Of a stretch of 64,000 bases of DNA, positions 1 to 10,453 are shown in pieces. Location of the stretch: the NCBI RefSeq assembly GCF_014195685.1, contig NZ_JACICF010000001.1:629317-693316 (forward strand), in the 5' to 3' direction. Every line of letters begins with the position of its first letter. Position 1 is the first letter of the stretch. The notes below the pieces were generated by a model that saw only the letters and a list, made by a program, of their open reading frames with translations, was not told the DNA's origin and did not search any database. Origin of the DNA: Sphingomicrobium lutaoense (GTDB taxonomy: Bacteria > Pseudomonadota > Alphaproteobacteria > Sphingomonadales > Sphingomonadaceae). A program made the translations under genes and the position numbers.

Positions 1-968
1 AGAATCTCGCGCTTGCCCATGCGCTGGCAGGCGATTGGCAGCAGGCCCGTGCGGTTGCCGCGCAGGATGTTCCGGCCAACCAGATCGACGCGCGGATGGA
101 ACAGTGGATGCGGATGGCCAAGCCGACCCATCCTTCGCAGCAGGTTGCCGAACTGACCGGCATCGCGCCTGCCGCTCTCGATCCGGGCCAGCCCGTCCGT
201 CTTGTGCTTCGCAATGACGATGGCCAGCGCCTCGCGGTGGCTCTCCCGGCCGAGCCGGTGCCCTATGTCGCGCCCGGCACGAAGGTCGCCGCCAAGTTCG
301 AACGGGCCGCGCCTGCCGCAGTCCAGACCGTTTCGCTGGCGCCGATGCCGGTGGCACCGACGCCGCCTGCCGACGTGAAGCCCGTGGGCGAAGCGCATGT
401 TCGCGTGATGGAATTGCCGGTGGTCGATGTCGATCTCGAAGAGGATGAAGACGAGCTGGCGCCGCTCGCGGTGGCCGAAGCGGCGGCCGTTCCCGCTCCG
501 CAGCCGGTCCCGGCCGCGCCGACGCCCAAGCCCGCGCCCAAGCCTGCACTGGTGACGCCGGTTCAACTGGCCGCCGCGCCGGTGGCCAAGGCTGCCGATC
601 CGGCGCCCAAGCCGGCATTGTCGGCGGCGACCACGCGCCTGACGCAGTCGGCCCGCTCGATCCGTGCCGAAGCCGCGCGGGTGAAGGGCGAGAGCCGCAG
701 CGTCGTGCAGCTGGGCGCCTATACCAAGCGTTCGAGCCTCGATCTCGGCTGGCAGGTGGCGACCCGCCGCTTCTCGCCGGTGCGTGAATATAAGCCGATG
801 GCAGCGCGGACCACGGTCGATGGCCAGAAATTCTATCGCCTCGCGGCCTATGGCTTTACGAGCGATGCCGACGCCCGCAACTTCTGCGGCGAAGTCCGCG
901 CAGCGGGCGGCGAATGCTTCGTGCGCAAGATGGCGGGCGATACGCCCTTCAAGCTGGCGTCGCGTTAA
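1..968 (+). CDS. SPOR-domain protein with TPR-like upstream part, 5' end missing
   Basis: The reading frame is already open at base 3, so the start lies outside the window; about 321 residues are visible. The first 35 resemble the end of a tetratricopeptide region (alternating Leu/Ala with a GDW turn). A long Pro/Ala/Val-rich, low-complexity linker follows at roughly residues 85-215. The C-terminal 80 residues look like a SPOR peptidoglycan-binding domain: VVQLGAY, then a YRL..YGF segment and a final CFVRK strand. SPOR domains bind denuded septal glycan, so an envelope or periplasmic site is likely. The stop codon overlaps the pyrB stop on the other strand by four bases (TTAA). Confidence 0.8.
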   Translation, partial: NLALAHALAGDWQQARAVAAQDVPANQIDARMEQWMRMAKPTHPSQQVAELTGIAPAALDPGQPVRLVLRNDDGQRLAVALPAEPVPYVAPGTKVAAKFERAAPAAVQTVSLAPMPVAPTPPADVKPVGEAHVRVMELPVVDVDLEEDEDELAPLAVAEAAAVPAPQPVPAAPTPKPAPKPALVTPVQLAAAPVAKAADPAPKPALSAATTRLTQSARSIRAEAARVKGESRSVVQLGAYTKRSSLDLGWQVATRRFSPVREYKPMAARTTVDGQKFYRLAAYGFTSDADARNFCGEVRAAGGECFVRKMAGDTPFKLASR

Positions 969-1876
969 CTGGCGGGGGCGCGGCTGCGTCGCTCGATCGT
1001 GACCAGGTCGAGCACCGCCATGCGCATCGCCACGCCCATTTCCACCTGCTGACGAATGAGGGAGCGGTCGCCATCGGCGATCGCTCCTTCGATTTCGACA
1101 TCGCGGTTCATCGGACCCGGGTGCATCACCATCGCCGAAGGGGCCGCGAGGGCAAGCCGGTCAGCGGTGAGGCCGTAGCGCGACAGATATTCGCCCGGCG
1201 CATCGCCAAGGTCGCTTTCGAGCCGTTCGCGCTGCACACGCAGCATCATCACGACATCGGCGCCGCGCACCGCATCGTCGATGCCGTCGGGGCCGTCATG
1301 TCCCTCGGGCATCAGCGCGGCGGGACCGGCGAGCCGCACATTGGCACCCATCCGTTCGAGAAGGTCGCGGGTCGAATTGGCGACGCGGCTGTGCCGGATG
1401 TCGCCGCAGATCGCGACGGTAAGGCCCTCGGCCCGGCCGAAATGCTGCTTGATCGTGGCGACGTCGAGCAGGCCCTGGGTGGGATGTTCTCCGGTGCCGT
1501 CGCCTGCATTGACCACCGGACAGTCCATCCAGTCGGCGACCTGCCGGGGCGCACCCGGCTGGGAATGGCGAAGTACGAGAACATCGGGACGCATCGCATC
1601 GAGCGTCACTGCGGTGTCATGCAGGCTTTCGCCCTTGGCGAGCGAGCTCATGTCGACGGGCAGGTTGGAGACCATCGCGCCGAGCCGCCGCGCCGCGATG
1701 TCGAAGGACATGAGCGTCCGCGTCGAATTTTCGAAGAAGGCGGTGAGGACGGTCATCCCCGCGAGCCGGTCATCGCTTTTGCGAAGCTGCTTGTTGAAGC
1801 GCAGCCAATGGCTCGCGGCGTCGAGAAGATAGTCGAGCTGTTCGTCCGAAAGATCGCGTGTCGAGAGAAGGTCCAT
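965..1876 (-). CDS. pyrB: Aspartate carbamoyltransferase catalytic subunit
   Basis: 303 residues, the usual length for the catalytic chain. It condenses carbamoyl phosphate with aspartate, the committed step of pyrimidine synthesis, in the cytoplasm. Carbamoyl-phosphate motif FENSTRT lies near residue 50, the HPTQ motif near 130 and the C-terminal HPGPMNRDVEI signature near 255. The start ATG is 8 bases after the ruvX stop, so the two are probably co-transcribed. No dihydroorotase gene (pyrC), a common partner, follows; a convergent SPOR gene does. Confidence 0.95.
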   Translation of the reverse strand: MDLLSTRDLSDEQLDYLLDAASHWLRFNKQLRKSDDRLAGMTVLTAFFENSTRTLMSFDIAARRLGAMVSNLPVDMSSLAKGESLHDTAVTLDAMRPDVLVLRHSQPGAPRQVADWMDCPVVNAGDGTGEHPTQGLLDVATIKQHFGRAEGLTVAICGDIRHSRVANSTRDLLERMGANVRLAGPAALMPEGHDGPDGIDDAVRGADVVMMLRVQRERLESDLGDAPGEYLSRYGLTADRLALAAPSAMVMHPGPMNRDVEIEGAIADGDRSLIRQQVEMGVAMRMAVLDLVTIERRSRAPAS

Positions 1877-1884
1877 GCCCTGCC

Positions 1885-2355
1885 TTAATCGTCCTGTCCG
1901 AGATTGACGAGCGCATCGATCGCGCCCTGAAGGATATGTGCTGCGGCCATCGCGTCGACTTTCTCGGCGCGTTTGGCGCGGCTGACATCGGCATCGATCA
2001 TCGCCCTTTCAACCGCCATGGTCGACCAGCGCTCGTCCCACAGGAGAATGGGCAGGCTCAGGGGCGCGAGATTGCGGGCGAAGGCGCGGGTCGACTGGGT
2101 GCGCGGGCTGTCACTGCCGTCGAGATTGAGCGGCAGGCCGACGACCAGCCCGACGATCTGTTCGTCGGCGACGAACTGTTCGAGGCGGGCGAGATCCTTC
2201 TGGAATTTGGTGCGCTTCAACGTCTGCGAGGGTCCCGCGAAGGACCAGCCTGCATCGCAGGTCGCCAGTCCGATGGTCTTCGTCCCGACATCGAGGCCGG
2301 CAAGTTTGCCGCTTTTGACCTGCGCAAGGAATTCGGCGGTGGAATCGAGGATCAT
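1885..2355 (-). CDS. ruvX: Holliday-junction-resolvase-like nuclease RuvX (YqgF)
   Basis: 156 residues, normal for YqgF/RuvX. The RNase H-like fold is marked by [10 protein letters not shown] near residue 20 (first acidic residue), the central VVGLPLN strand, WDERWST near 105 and a final DAMAAAHIL helix with the last Asp. Members are implicated in 16S rRNA 5' processing and anti-termination and were first proposed as resolvases. The ATG overlaps the stop of the upstream hydrolase gene (ATGA), giving translational coupling; pyrB follows after 8 bases. Confidence 0.93.
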   Translation of the reverse strand: MILDSTAEFLAQVKSGKLAGLDVGTKTIGLATCDAGWSFAGPSQTLKRTKFQKDLARLEQFVADEQIVGLVVGLPLNLDGSDSPRTQSTRAFARNLAPLSLPILLWDERWSTMAVERAMIDADVSRAKRAEKVDAMAAAHILQGAIDALVNLGQDD

Positions 2356-3458
2356 GACCGCGCGGCCCAGGCCTGGCGCCGGGAGATCGCGTCGCGGCGC
2401 ACATCGCCCCAGAAAAGCGCATAGTCATAGGCGTGATAATTGTTGCCCGGCAGGACATAGGGCCCGACATCGGGGATCTCGCCTTCGATGATGAGCAGGC
2501 CCTCGCTGCATCGCGCGCTCATCGGCGGCACTTCGAGACGGGCATTTTCGAACTTCTCGTCGGGGACGAGCATGGCGGGGGAGGCGGGGCCTTCCGCGCC
2601 GCCATTGGCGGGATTGGTGCAGGCGAGGCGATCGCGGCTGCGCTCGATTTCGGCATAGCCCATGCTGCCCACCCAATCATCGAGAACGAGATCGGGCTTC
2701 GCCGGATCGCCGAAGGTGAGCCAGTTGAGGATACAGCCCGTCTGGCCCCCTTCCTCGCAGAGCGGGAGGCCGGTGGCGGGAAGGTCGGCTTCCAGATCGA
2801 TCGGCCAGCCCGCGAGATAGACCGCGACGAGGCGATCGCCGAATTCTGGCCGTTCCTCGGCGAGCAGGCGGAGAAGATGGAGCGAGCCCTGGCTGTGCCC
2901 CGCGAGAATCAGGGGCCGATCGGGATTTTCCGCCATGAAGGTGCGGAATGCCTCGCGCACGTCTTCATAAGCGACGTCGAGGGCGCGAAGCGCGTCTTCC
3001 TCGCGGCTGAGGAAAGCGCCGAAGGCGGCCTGGCGGTAGCGCGGCGCCCAGATATCGGCTTCGTCCGAAAGGGCACTGGCCTGGGTGCGGAGGAAGAGGT
3101 CGGTGCGGCGCTGGCTGCTTTCGGCCGGAAACATGGGCGCGTTCCAGCGGTCGCGGGCAAGATAGGTGGTGGGGTGTACATAGAAGACCGCGGCGCGGGG
3201 ATCGAGCGACAGCGGCTCGGCTTCTTCCTCGCTTTCGGGGCGCCAGTCGGTCAGGTCGGTCGGCAGACCCCGCCGCGCGAGCCAATATTCGGCATTGTCG
3301 TAACGGTCCTCTGCCTCGGGTTCCGGTAGTTCGAACTTGACCGTGGGCATCGACTGGCCCGCGATGACCTTGTCCCCGAACTGGAAGATGGCAAAGGCCG
3401 CCAGCACGACGAGCAGCGTGACCAGCACGATGGCGATGAGAAAGCGGCGCGCACACAT
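2352..3458 (-). CDS. DUF3089-type alpha/beta hydrolase, membrane-anchored
   Basis: About 368 residues from ATG at 3458; an ATG 12 codons upstream is possible, but this start places RR and a 20-residue hydrophobic segment directly at the N terminus, a signal anchor. Family marks are FYVHPTTYL near residue 85 and the nucleophile elbow GHSQG near 190. A C-terminal [13 protein letters not shown] segment carries a likely catalytic His. The fold suggests a periplasmic esterase or lipase-like enzyme; the substrate is unknown. It heads a minus-strand run with ruvX and pyrB and diverges from gatC with about 75 bases between. Confidence 0.8.
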   Translation of the reverse strand: MCARRFLIAIVLVTLLVVLAAFAIFQFGDKVIAGQSMPTVKFELPEPEAEDRYDNAEYWLARRGLPTDLTDWRPESEEEAEPLSLDPRAAVFYVHPTTYLARDRWNAPMFPAESSQRRTDLFLRTQASALSDEADIWAPRYRQAAFGAFLSREEDALRALDVAYEDVREAFRTFMAENPDRPLILAGHSQGSLHLLRLLAEERPEFGDRLVAVYLAGWPIDLEADLPATGLPLCEEGGQTGCILNWLTFGDPAKPDLVLDDWVGSMGYAEIERSRDRLACTNPANGGAEGPASPAMLVPDEKFENARLEVPPMSARCSEGLLIIEGEIPDVGPYVLPGNNYHAYDYALFWGDVRRDAISRRQAWAARS

Positions 3459-3534
3459 GGCGCGCCCGTTAGCCGAAGGTTGGGGCGCAAGCAACGCGCT
3501 TGAAGGGCAGGGCGCGCCCTGCTAGCCGCGCGGC

Positions 3535-3822
3535 ATGTCTGTCACCCAAGAACAAGTGCGCCACATCGCGAATCTGGCGCGGATCGAAATGAGCGAGGAG
3601 GAGACCGAACGGCTCCTGCCCGAACTCAACAAGATTCTCGGCTGGGTCGAGCAGCTTGGCGAAGTCGATACCGACGGGGTCGAGCCGCTTACCGCCGTGA
3701 TCGACCAGCAACTGCGCTTTCGGGACGATGAGGTCACCGACGGCGATATCCGCGACAAGGTGCTCGAGAACGCGCCCGATGCCCAGCACGGCTTTTTCGC
3801 CGTTCCGAAGGTGATTGAATAG
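3535..3822 (+). CDS. gatC: Asp-tRNA(Asn)/Glu-tRNA(Gln) amidotransferase subunit C
   Basis: 95 residues, the expected size for GatC. It is the small belt-like subunit that stabilises the GatA-GatB interface in the enzyme that amidates misacylated tRNAs. Visible family marks are HIANLARIE near residue 10, the LNKIL..VEQL helix and the C-terminal [14 protein letters not shown] segment. The stop TAG shares one base with the gatA GTG start, so gatC-gatA-gatB form one operon. Confidence 0.95.
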   Translation: MSVTQEQVRHIANLARIEMSEEETERLLPELNKILGWVEQLGEVDTDGVEPLTAVIDQQLRFRDDEVTDGDIRDKVLENAPDAQHGFFAVPKVIE

Positions 3823-5297
3823 TGAGCTTGACCGACAAGACGATCGCCGAGCTTCGCGACGGTTTCCGTGCCGGCGATTTCAGCGCGCGCGAGATCGCCG
3901 AGGAGTTTAACGCGGCGGTCGATGCGGCCGATGCGCTCAACGCCTACCTGGTCAAGACGCCCGAACTGGCGCTCGAAGCCGCGGAAGCCGCCGACAAGGC
4001 GCGTGGTTCGGACAGTTTGAAGCCGCTGTCGGGCATCCCGCTCGGCATGAAGGATCTGTTCGCCACCGAAGGCGTGCTGACCAGCGCGGGCTCGAAAATG
4101 CTCGGCAATTTCCTGCCGCCTTACGAATCGACCGTTTCCGCCAATCTGAAGGCAGCGGGCGCGGGGATGCTGGGCAAGCTCAACATGGACGAATTCGCGA
4201 TGGGTTCGTCGAACGAGACCTGCGCGCATGGGCCGGTGATCTCGCCGTGGCGCCGCGAAGGCAGCAATGCCGCGATCACGCCCGGCGGTTCGTCGGGCGG
4301 TTCGGCCTCGGCCGTGTCGGCGCGGATCGCGCCGGGCGCGACGGGCACCGATACCGGCGGGTCGATCCGCCAGCCCGCGGCTTTCACCGGCATCTGCGGG
4401 ATCAAGCCGACCTATGGCCGTTGTTCGCGCTGGGGCATCGTGAGCTTTGCCTCCTCGCTCGACCAGGCGGGGCCGATGGCTCGCACGGTCCGCGATTGCG
4501 CGATCATGCTCGAGGCGATGTGCGGATTCGATCCCAAGGATTCGACTTCGCTCGATGTCGAGGTGCCGCAGTGGGAAGCCGGGCTTTCGTCCGACCTCAA
4601 GGGCAAGAAGGTGGGCATTCCCCGCGAATACCGGATCGACGGCACGCCCGGGGAAATCAACGCGCTGTGGGACCAGGGCGTCGAATGGCTGCGCGATGCA
4701 GGCGCCGAGCCTGTGGAAATCTCGCTCCCCCATTCGAAATATGCGCTGCCGACCTATTATATCATCGCGCCGGCGGAAGCTTCCTCGAACCTCGCTCGCT
4801 ATGACGGGGTGCGGTACGGGCTTCGCGAAGTCGTCGAGGGCGGCGGCCTGCACGACATGTACAAGGCGACGCGGGCCGAAGGATTTGGCGATGAAGTGAA
4901 GCGCCGCATCATGATCGGCACCTATGTGCTGTCGGCGGGCTTCTACGATGCCTATTTCACCAAGGCGCAGAAGGTTCGCGCGCTGATCAAGCAGGATTTC
5001 CGCAAGGCGTTCGAGCAGTGCGACATGATCCTGACGCCGACTGCGCCGAGCGCGGCTTTCGCGCTGGGCGAGAAATCGGACGATCCGATTGCCATGTATC
5101 TCAATGACGTGTTCGCGGTGCCCGCGAGCCTTGCTGGCCTGCCCGCGATGAGCGTGCCGGGCGGGGTCAACGGCGATGGCCTGCCGCTGGGCCTGCATCT
5201 CATTGGCAACGAGCTGGACGAGCAGACCGTCCTCAACGCCGGCCTCGCCATCGAGGAACGGGCCCCGTCAATCGAACTTCCCAAGAAATGGTGGTGA
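3822..5297 (+). CDS. gatA: Asp-tRNA(Asn)/Glu-tRNA(Gln) amidotransferase subunit A
   Basis: 491 residues with a GTG start that overlaps the last base of gatC; GAAGGTG upstream is a plausible ribosome site. GatA is the glutaminase of the complex and belongs to the amidase-signature family. The Ser-cisSer-Lys triad can be placed: Lys in PLGMKDLF near residue 77, cis-Ser in [10 protein letters not shown] near 155, and nucleophile Ser in [12 protein letters not shown] near 177. Its presence suggests that Gln-tRNA and perhaps Asn-tRNA are made by transamidation, as in most alphaproteobacteria. Confidence 0.96.
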   Translation: MSLTDKTIAELRDGFRAGDFSAREIAEEFNAAVDAADALNAYLVKTPELALEAAEAADKARGSDSLKPLSGIPLGMKDLFATEGVLTSAGSKMLGNFLPPYESTVSANLKAAGAGMLGKLNMDEFAMGSSNETCAHGPVISPWRREGSNAAITPGGSSGGSASAVSARIAPGATGTDTGGSIRQPAAFTGICGIKPTYGRCSRWGIVSFASSLDQAGPMARTVRDCAIMLEAMCGFDPKDSTSLDVEVPQWEAGLSSDLKGKKVGIPREYRIDGTPGEINALWDQGVEWLRDAGAEPVEISLPHSKYALPTYYIIAPAEASSNLARYDGVRYGLREVVEGGGLHDMYKATRAEGFGDEVKRRIMIGTYVLSAGFYDAYFTKAQKVRALIKQDFRKAFEQCDMILTPTAPSAAFALGEKSDDPIAMYLNDVFAVPASLAGLPAMSVPGGVNGDGLPLGLHLIGNELDEQTVLNAGLAIEERAPSIELPKKWW

Positions 5298-5302
5298 GCG
5301 GC

Positions 5303-6769
5303 ATGAGCGATTATGTCATCAAGGGGCAGACCGGCGACTGGGAGGTCGTGATCGGCCTCGAAATCCATGCGCAGGTGACCTCGAACGCCAAGCTGTTTTC
5401 GGGCGCAGCGACTGCCTTCGGCGCCGAACCCAATACGCAGGTGAGCCTTGTCGATGCGGCGATGCCCGGGATGCTTCCGGTGCCCAACCGCGAATGCATC
5501 CGCCAGGCGGTGCGCACCGGCATGGCGATCGATGCCCAGATCAACCGTTTCTCGCGCTTCGACCGCAAGAATTATTTCTATGCCGATCTGCCGCAGGGCT
5601 ACCAGATCTCGCAGCTTTACCATCCCATCGTGGGCGAAGGCGAAATCACCGTGCTCGTCGACGAGAAGGACGAGAATTCGGCCAAGACCATCGGGGTCGA
5701 GCGCATCCATCTCGAACAGGATGCGGGCAAGCTGATGCACGACCAGCACCCGACGATGAGCTATGTCGACCTCAACCGCTGCGGCGTCGCGCTGATGGAA
5801 ATCGTGTCCAAGCCCGACATGCGCTCACCCGCCGAAGCGGGGGCCTATATCCGCAAGCTGCGGTCGATCCTGCGCTATGTTGGCAGCTGCGACGGCAATA
5901 TGGAAGAAGGCTCGATGCGCGCCGACGTCAATGTCTCGGTGCGCCGACCGGGCGAGGAATTCGGCACGCGGACCGAGACCAAGAACGTCAACAGCGTGCG
6001 CTTCGTCCAGCAGGTCATCGAATATGAGGCCAAGCGGCAGGTAGCGGCGATCGAGGCGGGCGAGGAAGTGGTGCAGGAAACACGCCTCTTCAATCCCGAC
6101 AAGGGTGTGACCAAGCCCCTGCGCTCGAAGGAAGATGCGCATGATTATCGCTATTTTCCCGATCCGGACCTGTTGCCGGTCGAACTGGAGGACGAATTTC
6201 TCGCCGAATGCCGCGCGAGCCTGCCCGAACTCCCCGATGCCAAGCGCAAGCGTTATGAGGACCTTGGCATCTCGGTCTATAATGCCGCGGTGCTGACCGC
6301 CGAGGTCGAAAATGCGCGCTGGTTCGATCGCCTCCTCGATGCAGGCGCCGATGCGGTGGCCGCCTCTAACTGGGCCAATTCGGTGCTGCCGGGCCTGCTC
6401 AATGCCAAGGAAGTCGCGTTCGACGATCCGCGCAACACCCCCGAGGTGAGCGCCGAGATTCTCGCGATGGTCGACAAGGGCGAGATTTCCAAGGGACAGG
6501 CCAAGGAAGTCTTCGAATATTATCTCGACAGCGGCGATTCGCCTGCGAAGATCGTCGAGGACAAGGGCCTCAAGCAGACCAGCGACACGGGCGCGATCGA
6601 GGCCAAGGTCGATGAAGTGCTTGCCGCCAATGCCGACAAGGTCCAGCAATATAAGGACGGCAAGCAGGCGCTGTTCGGCTTCTTCGTCGGGCAGACGATG
6701 AAGGCGATGCAGGGCAAGGCAAATCCGCAGGTCGTCAACCAGATCCTGCGGGCCAAGCTGGACGAGTAG
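5303..6769 (+). CDS. gatB: Asp-tRNA(Asn)/Glu-tRNA(Gln) amidotransferase subunit B
   Basis: 488 residues from ATG at 5303. An upstream ATG at 5288 would overlap gatA and add MVVSG; the later start gives the usual GatB N terminus. GatB carries the kinase-like site that activates the misacylated tRNA and receives ammonia from GatA. Typical segments are [13 protein letters not shown] near residue 15, the [19 protein letters not shown] motif near 90, and a C-terminal YqeY-like tail ending in [13 protein letters not shown]. Last gene of the gatCAB operon. Confidence 0.95.
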   Translation: MSDYVIKGQTGDWEVVIGLEIHAQVTSNAKLFSGAATAFGAEPNTQVSLVDAAMPGMLPVPNRECIRQAVRTGMAIDAQINRFSRFDRKNYFYADLPQGYQISQLYHPIVGEGEITVLVDEKDENSAKTIGVERIHLEQDAGKLMHDQHPTMSYVDLNRCGVALMEIVSKPDMRSPAEAGAYIRKLRSILRYVGSCDGNMEEGSMRADVNVSVRRPGEEFGTRTETKNVNSVRFVQQVIEYEAKRQVAAIEAGEEVVQETRLFNPDKGVTKPLRSKEDAHDYRYFPDPDLLPVELEDEFLAECRASLPELPDAKRKRYEDLGISVYNAAVLTAEVENARWFDRLLDAGADAVAASNWANSVLPGLLNAKEVAFDDPRNTPEVSAEILAMVDKGEISKGQAKEVFEYYLDSGDSPAKIVEDKGLKQTSDTGAIEAKVDEVLAANADKVQQYKDGKQALFGFFVGQTMKAMQGKANPQVVNQILRAKLDE

Positions 6770-6779
6770 GAGACGAGTG

Positions 6780-8399
6780 ATGCGGCGATTGGGAATGATG
6801 CTTGCGGGGGTCAGCCTGGCCGCCGCCCAGCCCGCGGTCGCGCAAGGGTCCGATGCGCCCGACCTCCTTATCGCCATCTCGGTCGACCAGCTTTCCTCGG
6901 ACCTTTACGAGCAATATGCCCCGCTGTTCACGGCGGGCTTGAAGCGGGTGAACCAGGGCACCATCTTCATCAACGGATACCAGGCGCAGATGGCGACCGA
7001 GACCTGTCCTGGCCACTCGACCATCCTCACTGGTTCCTATCCGGCGCGCACCGGGATCGTCGCCAATGCCTGGCTCGACCTTGCGCTCGAACGCGAGAAC
7101 AAGCTTGTCTATTGCGCCGAGGACGTGAAGGCCGAACTGGCCGAGGGCGAAGCCTATCGCGTGTCGCCCGTGCACCTTCTCGTCCCCACGCTGGGCGAGC
7201 GGATGAAGGCGCGCAATCCCGCGTCGCGCAATGTCGCGGTGGCCGGCAAGGACCGGTCGGCGGTGATGATGGGCGGGCATCATCCCGACCAGCGCTGGTA
7301 TTGGGGCCGCAACGGTTGGACCAGCGATCTCGACCGGCAGGTGCCGCAATCGGTTCCGGCGGCCACAGAGGCCGCGAAGGCGATGATCGCGACGGGCATC
7401 CCTGCGCTCGAATATCCGCCCTATTGCGGCGCCAAGTCGGCGGCAACCGCCGTGAAGGGAAGCGAGCATGTCGTGGGCGCGGGACAACTGGCGGTGCCGC
7501 CGGGCGATGTCCGCGCCTTTCAGACGTCGCCTGCCTATGACGGCGCGGTGCTCGCGCTGGCCGCGGCGCTGGTGCGCGAGATGCAGCTGGGCAGGCAGGG
7601 GCAGACCGATCTTCTCTCGATCGGGCTGAGCGCCACCGACTATGTCGGGCACAGCTATGGCTCCGAAGGCGGCGAAATGTGCCTCCAGCTGTTGGCGCTT
7701 GACCGCAGCCTTGGGGATTTCTTCACCACGCTCGATGGCTGGGACGTCGATTATGCGGTGGTGCTGACCTCCGATCATGGCGCTCTCGATGTTCCCGACC
7801 GGCTGAACGCCAAGGGGGTTTCGAAGGCCCAGTGGCTGGACCCCGCGCTATCGACCGAGCAGGTCAGCATCAAGGTGGCCGAAAAGCTGGGTCTCAACGG
7901 GCGGCTCATCTACGGCAGCGCGCCGGGGGATGTGCATCTCAACCCGCTGATCGAGGGAAAGCTTGCGACGCGGGTCGTCCGCGAAGTGAAGAAAAGCTAT
8001 TCCGAACATCCGCAGATCGAAGCTGTGTTCGAGGCCGATGAAATCGCGCGTCTGCCCATCCCGAGTGGCGATCCGACCAACTGGACGCTCGCGCAGCGGG
8101 TTCGCGCTTCCTTCCATCCCGAACGGTCGGGCGACCTCATCGTCGTGGCCAGGGAATATGTGCAGCCGATTGCCAACCCGGGCACGGGCTATGTCTCGAC
8201 CCATGGAAGTCCCTGGGATTACGACCGGCGGGTGCCGATCGTCTTCTGGCGGCCGGGCGGAATGGGCGATGTTCGCGAGGAGGGAGTGAGCACGGTCGAT
8301 ATTCTTCCGACCCTTGCCGCGCAGATCGGGCTGCCGCTCGATGGCGCCGAAATCGACGGACGGTGCATCCGGAACGTGCCAGGCATCATCTGCGACTAG
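6780..8399 (+). CDS. PafA/SPAP-type alkaline phosphatase, secreted
   Basis: 539 residues from ATG at 6780, preceded by AGGAG seven bases upstream; a GTG three bases earlier is less likely. A signal peptide ends near AVAQG (residue 23). The rest matches the alkaline phosphatase superfamily branch of Flavobacterium PafA and Sphingomonas SPAP: nucleophile Thr in ETCPGHST near residue 75, zinc ligands in SATDYVGHSYG near 290 and LTSDHGAL near 330, and a late His in STHGSPWDYDRR near 475. These are broad-specificity phosphomonoesterases that need a Thr, not Ser, nucleophile. It starts 10 bases after gatB, probably by read-through. Substrate is inferred from family only. Confidence 0.85.
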   Translation: MRRLGMMLAGVSLAAAQPAVAQGSDAPDLLIAISVDQLSSDLYEQYAPLFTAGLKRVNQGTIFINGYQAQMATETCPGHSTILTGSYPARTGIVANAWLDLALERENKLVYCAEDVKAELAEGEAYRVSPVHLLVPTLGERMKARNPASRNVAVAGKDRSAVMMGGHHPDQRWYWGRNGWTSDLDRQVPQSVPAATEAAKAMIATGIPALEYPPYCGAKSAATAVKGSEHVVGAGQLAVPPGDVRAFQTSPAYDGAVLALAAALVREMQLGRQGQTDLLSIGLSATDYVGHSYGSEGGEMCLQLLALDRSLGDFFTTLDGWDVDYAVVLTSDHGALDVPDRLNAKGVSKAQWLDPALSTEQVSIKVAEKLGLNGRLIYGSAPGDVHLNPLIEGKLATRVVREVKKSYSEHPQIEAVFEADEIARLPIPSGDPTNWTLAQRVRASFHPERSGDLIVVAREYVQPIANPGTGYVSTHGSPWDYDRRVPIVFWRPGGMGDVREEGVSTVDILPTLAAQIGLPLDGAEIDGRCIRNVPGIICD

Positions 8400-8456
8400 T
8401 TTTTTCGTTTTATTCGCGTAGGATAGCGCCGGTCCGATCCATGCTGGAGAAAGCCG

Positions 8457-9233
8457 ATGCGCCAGTTGTCTATCGCGCTGATGCTGATGTTGAGCCTGAC
8501 GGCCTGCGTGTCGACAAGGCAGTTCGCCGATCCCCAATTCCTTCCGCCGCAGGGCGACTATAGCCTTCTCGTGATGAGGCCCGACGTCTCGGTCGGGAGC
8601 GTCTCGGCCGGAGGAGTGGTCGAGCCGCGCGCCGACTGGACCGAGACCGCGCGGGGCCATGTCATCGACGCCCTGCGGGCGCAGCAGGCCGAGCGCGGCG
8701 GAGAAGTGCGGATCGTTGCCACGCGCGATGACCTGCCGGGAGTTTCGCCCGAAGAAGTGGCTTCGCTCGAACGGTTGCATTCGGCGGTCGGCAATTCGAT
8801 CGCGCTGCATCATTATTATGGCTACCGGCTTCCCAACAAGCGGGGGCAGGGGCTTGATTATACGCTGGGTGAAGGTGCGCTCGAACTGGGGCGCAAGACC
8901 GGCCATGACTATGCGCTGTTCCTCCATGCCGAGGATCGCATTGTCGGGTCGGGCCGCGCCGCGCTCCAGGTGCTGGGGGTGGCGGGCTGTTTCATCGGAT
9001 TTTGCGCGCCAACCATGGGGGGCGGTGGGCAGCTTGCCTATGCCAGCCTCGTCGATCTGCGGACCGGCGAAGTGGTGTGGTTCAACATCCTCACTACCGG
9101 AAGCCAGGTCGCGGGAGTGAAGTTCGGCGACATCCGCACCCGCGAGGGCGCCGACCAGATGGTCGAGCGGCTGCTGGGTCGGATGAAACCCGGCAAGGCG
9201 ATGCGCAAGGCGGGCCAGGGAGAGAGCCGATGA
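8457..9233 (+). CDS. Lipoprotein of unknown function, first gene of an M48 operon
   Basis: 258 residues with GGAGAA seven bases before the ATG. The N terminus is a lipoprotein signal: short hydrophobic stretch and lipobox LTAC with Cys at residue 17. The mature part begins with a VSTRQFADPQF segment, has a central region that could be a Rossmann-like periplasmic fold, and a hydrophobic Gly/Cys stretch (VAGCFIGFCAPTMGGGG) near residue 180 that may be a membrane-associated loop. No known family was recognised. Its stop overlaps the next start (ATGA), and a second lipoprotein gene closes the operon, so a shared envelope task is likely. Confidence 0.75.
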   Translation: MRQLSIALMLMLSLTACVSTRQFADPQFLPPQGDYSLLVMRPDVSVGSVSAGGVVEPRADWTETARGHVIDALRAQQAERGGEVRIVATRDDLPGVSPEEVASLERLHSAVGNSIALHHYYGYRLPNKRGQGLDYTLGEGALELGRKTGHDYALFLHAEDRIVGSGRAALQVLGVAGCFIGFCAPTMGGGGQLAYASLVDLRTGEVVWFNILTTGSQVAGVKFGDIRTREGADQMVERLLGRMKPGKAMRKAGQGESR

Positions 9234-10453
9234 TCCTCGACCGACGCCAGATGCTGATGGGCAGCGGAGCGCTCGGTGCGGCCGCGCTCGTCACCGGGAG
9301 CGCGCAAGCGCGTGTCCTGCCGCGCGACATGGAGCCGCTCATCGGCCCCGGCTATCGCCCCACCGACCTCGACGAACGTTCGATGTGGGAGGAGATGGAG
9401 CGGGTCGAGGAGGAAATCGCAGGCTCGAACCTGTTGGTCGATGACCCGGACCTCAATGCTTATCTGCGCGGGCTCATCGCCAAGGTTGGCGGGCCTGCCG
9501 CCGGGGACATGCGCATCTATCTGGCGCGCATCCCCGAATTCAACGCGATGATGTTCCCGACGGGCTTCACGGTCTTTTTCTCGGGCCTCCTTCTCCGGAT
9601 GAAGAATGAAGCTCAGCTTGCCGGGGTGATCGCGCATGAAAGTGCGCATTTCCTTCGCAAGCACCAGATCCGCCAGTGGCGCAGCGTGAAGCGAAAGAGC
9701 GACATTTTCGCCCTGCTGGCGATGGGAGCGGGCGCGGTCGGTGGCGTGACGGGCACCTATATGGGCGATCTCATGCAATTGGGCCGTTTCGCAACGATCA
9801 TGTCGATCCTGTCCTACAGCCGCGAGTTGGAAGCCGAGGCCGACGCGATGGGCGCGCGGCTTCTTGCCGAGGCGGGCTATGACCCGATGGTGATGCCCGA
9901 GACCTGGCAACAATTGATCGCCGAACTCGACCAGTCGGCCCATTATCGCGGGCGAAACCGCGAGCGGCGCTTCGCCATGTTCGGCACCCATCCAAGCCCC
10001 GAGCGCCGCATGAAGGACCTGACCGTGAGCGCCAAGGAGCTTCGGATCGAGGGACGCGACTATGCGCGCGGGCGCGAGCAATATGACGCCGCCCTGGGCG
10101 AAGCGCGGCGCTGGATGCTCGAGGACCAGGTCAAGCTCAACGATCCCGGCGCGAGCCAATATGTGGTCGAGACGCTCGCCGAAGATGGCTGGAACGGCCA
10201 GCTTCGTTTCAGCGAGGCCGAGATCTGGCGATTGCGCGGCCGGCCCGGCGATTTCCAGCGCGCGGCGCGCGGCTATGCCACCGCGACGCTCTATCCCGAC
10301 GTGCCGCCCGAGGCGTGGCGCTGGCACGGCATCGCGCTTCACCGCGAAGGCCGCAATGTCGAAGCCGCCGATGCCCTGCGGCGCTATCTCATGCTGGCGC
10401 CCGATGCGCCCGACGCGGAAATGATCCGCGCGATGGCGGGAGGAATGGAATGA
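9230..10453 (+). CDS. M48-family zinc metalloprotease with Tat-like signal and TPR tail
   Basis: 407 residues from the ATG that overlaps the previous stop. The N terminus has RR at residues 5-6 followed by a weakly hydrophobic stretch ending GSAQA, a Tat-type signal. The protease core has HESAH at 136-140 (HExxH) and the third-ligand region RELEAEADAMG near 200, with PTGFTVFFSGLL just before. Residues after 270 form helix pairs like tetratricopeptide repeats. This layout resembles BepA and LoiP, periplasmic quality-control proteases for outer-membrane proteins; that role is inferred. Flanking genes on both sides encode lipoproteins with ATGA overlaps. Confidence 0.88.
   Translation: MILDRRQMLMGSGALGAAALVTGSAQARVLPRDMEPLIGPGYRPTDLDERSMWEEMERVEEEIAGSNLLVDDPDLNAYLRGLIAKVGGPAAGDMRIYLARIPEFNAMMFPTGFTVFFSGLLLRMKNEAQLAGVIAHESAHFLRKHQIRQWRSVKRKSDIFALLAMGAGAVGGVTGTYMGDLMQLGRFATIMSILSYSRELEAEADAMGARLLAEAGYDPMVMPETWQQLIAELDQSAHYRGRNRERRFAMFGTHPSPERRMKDLTVSAKELRIEGRDYARGREQYDAALGEARRWMLEDQVKLNDPGASQYVVETLAEDGWNGQLRFSEAEIWRLRGRPGDFQRAARGYATATLYPDVPPEAWRWHGIALHREGRNVEAADALRRYLMLAPDAPDAEMIRAMAGGME

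Noticed and set aside
3522-5198. Long open frame on the minus strand opposite gatC-gatA (558 codons)
   Set aside because: Antisense to intact gatC/gatA; His/Arg/Ala-rich translation without a recognised motif, typical of GC-rich mirror frames.
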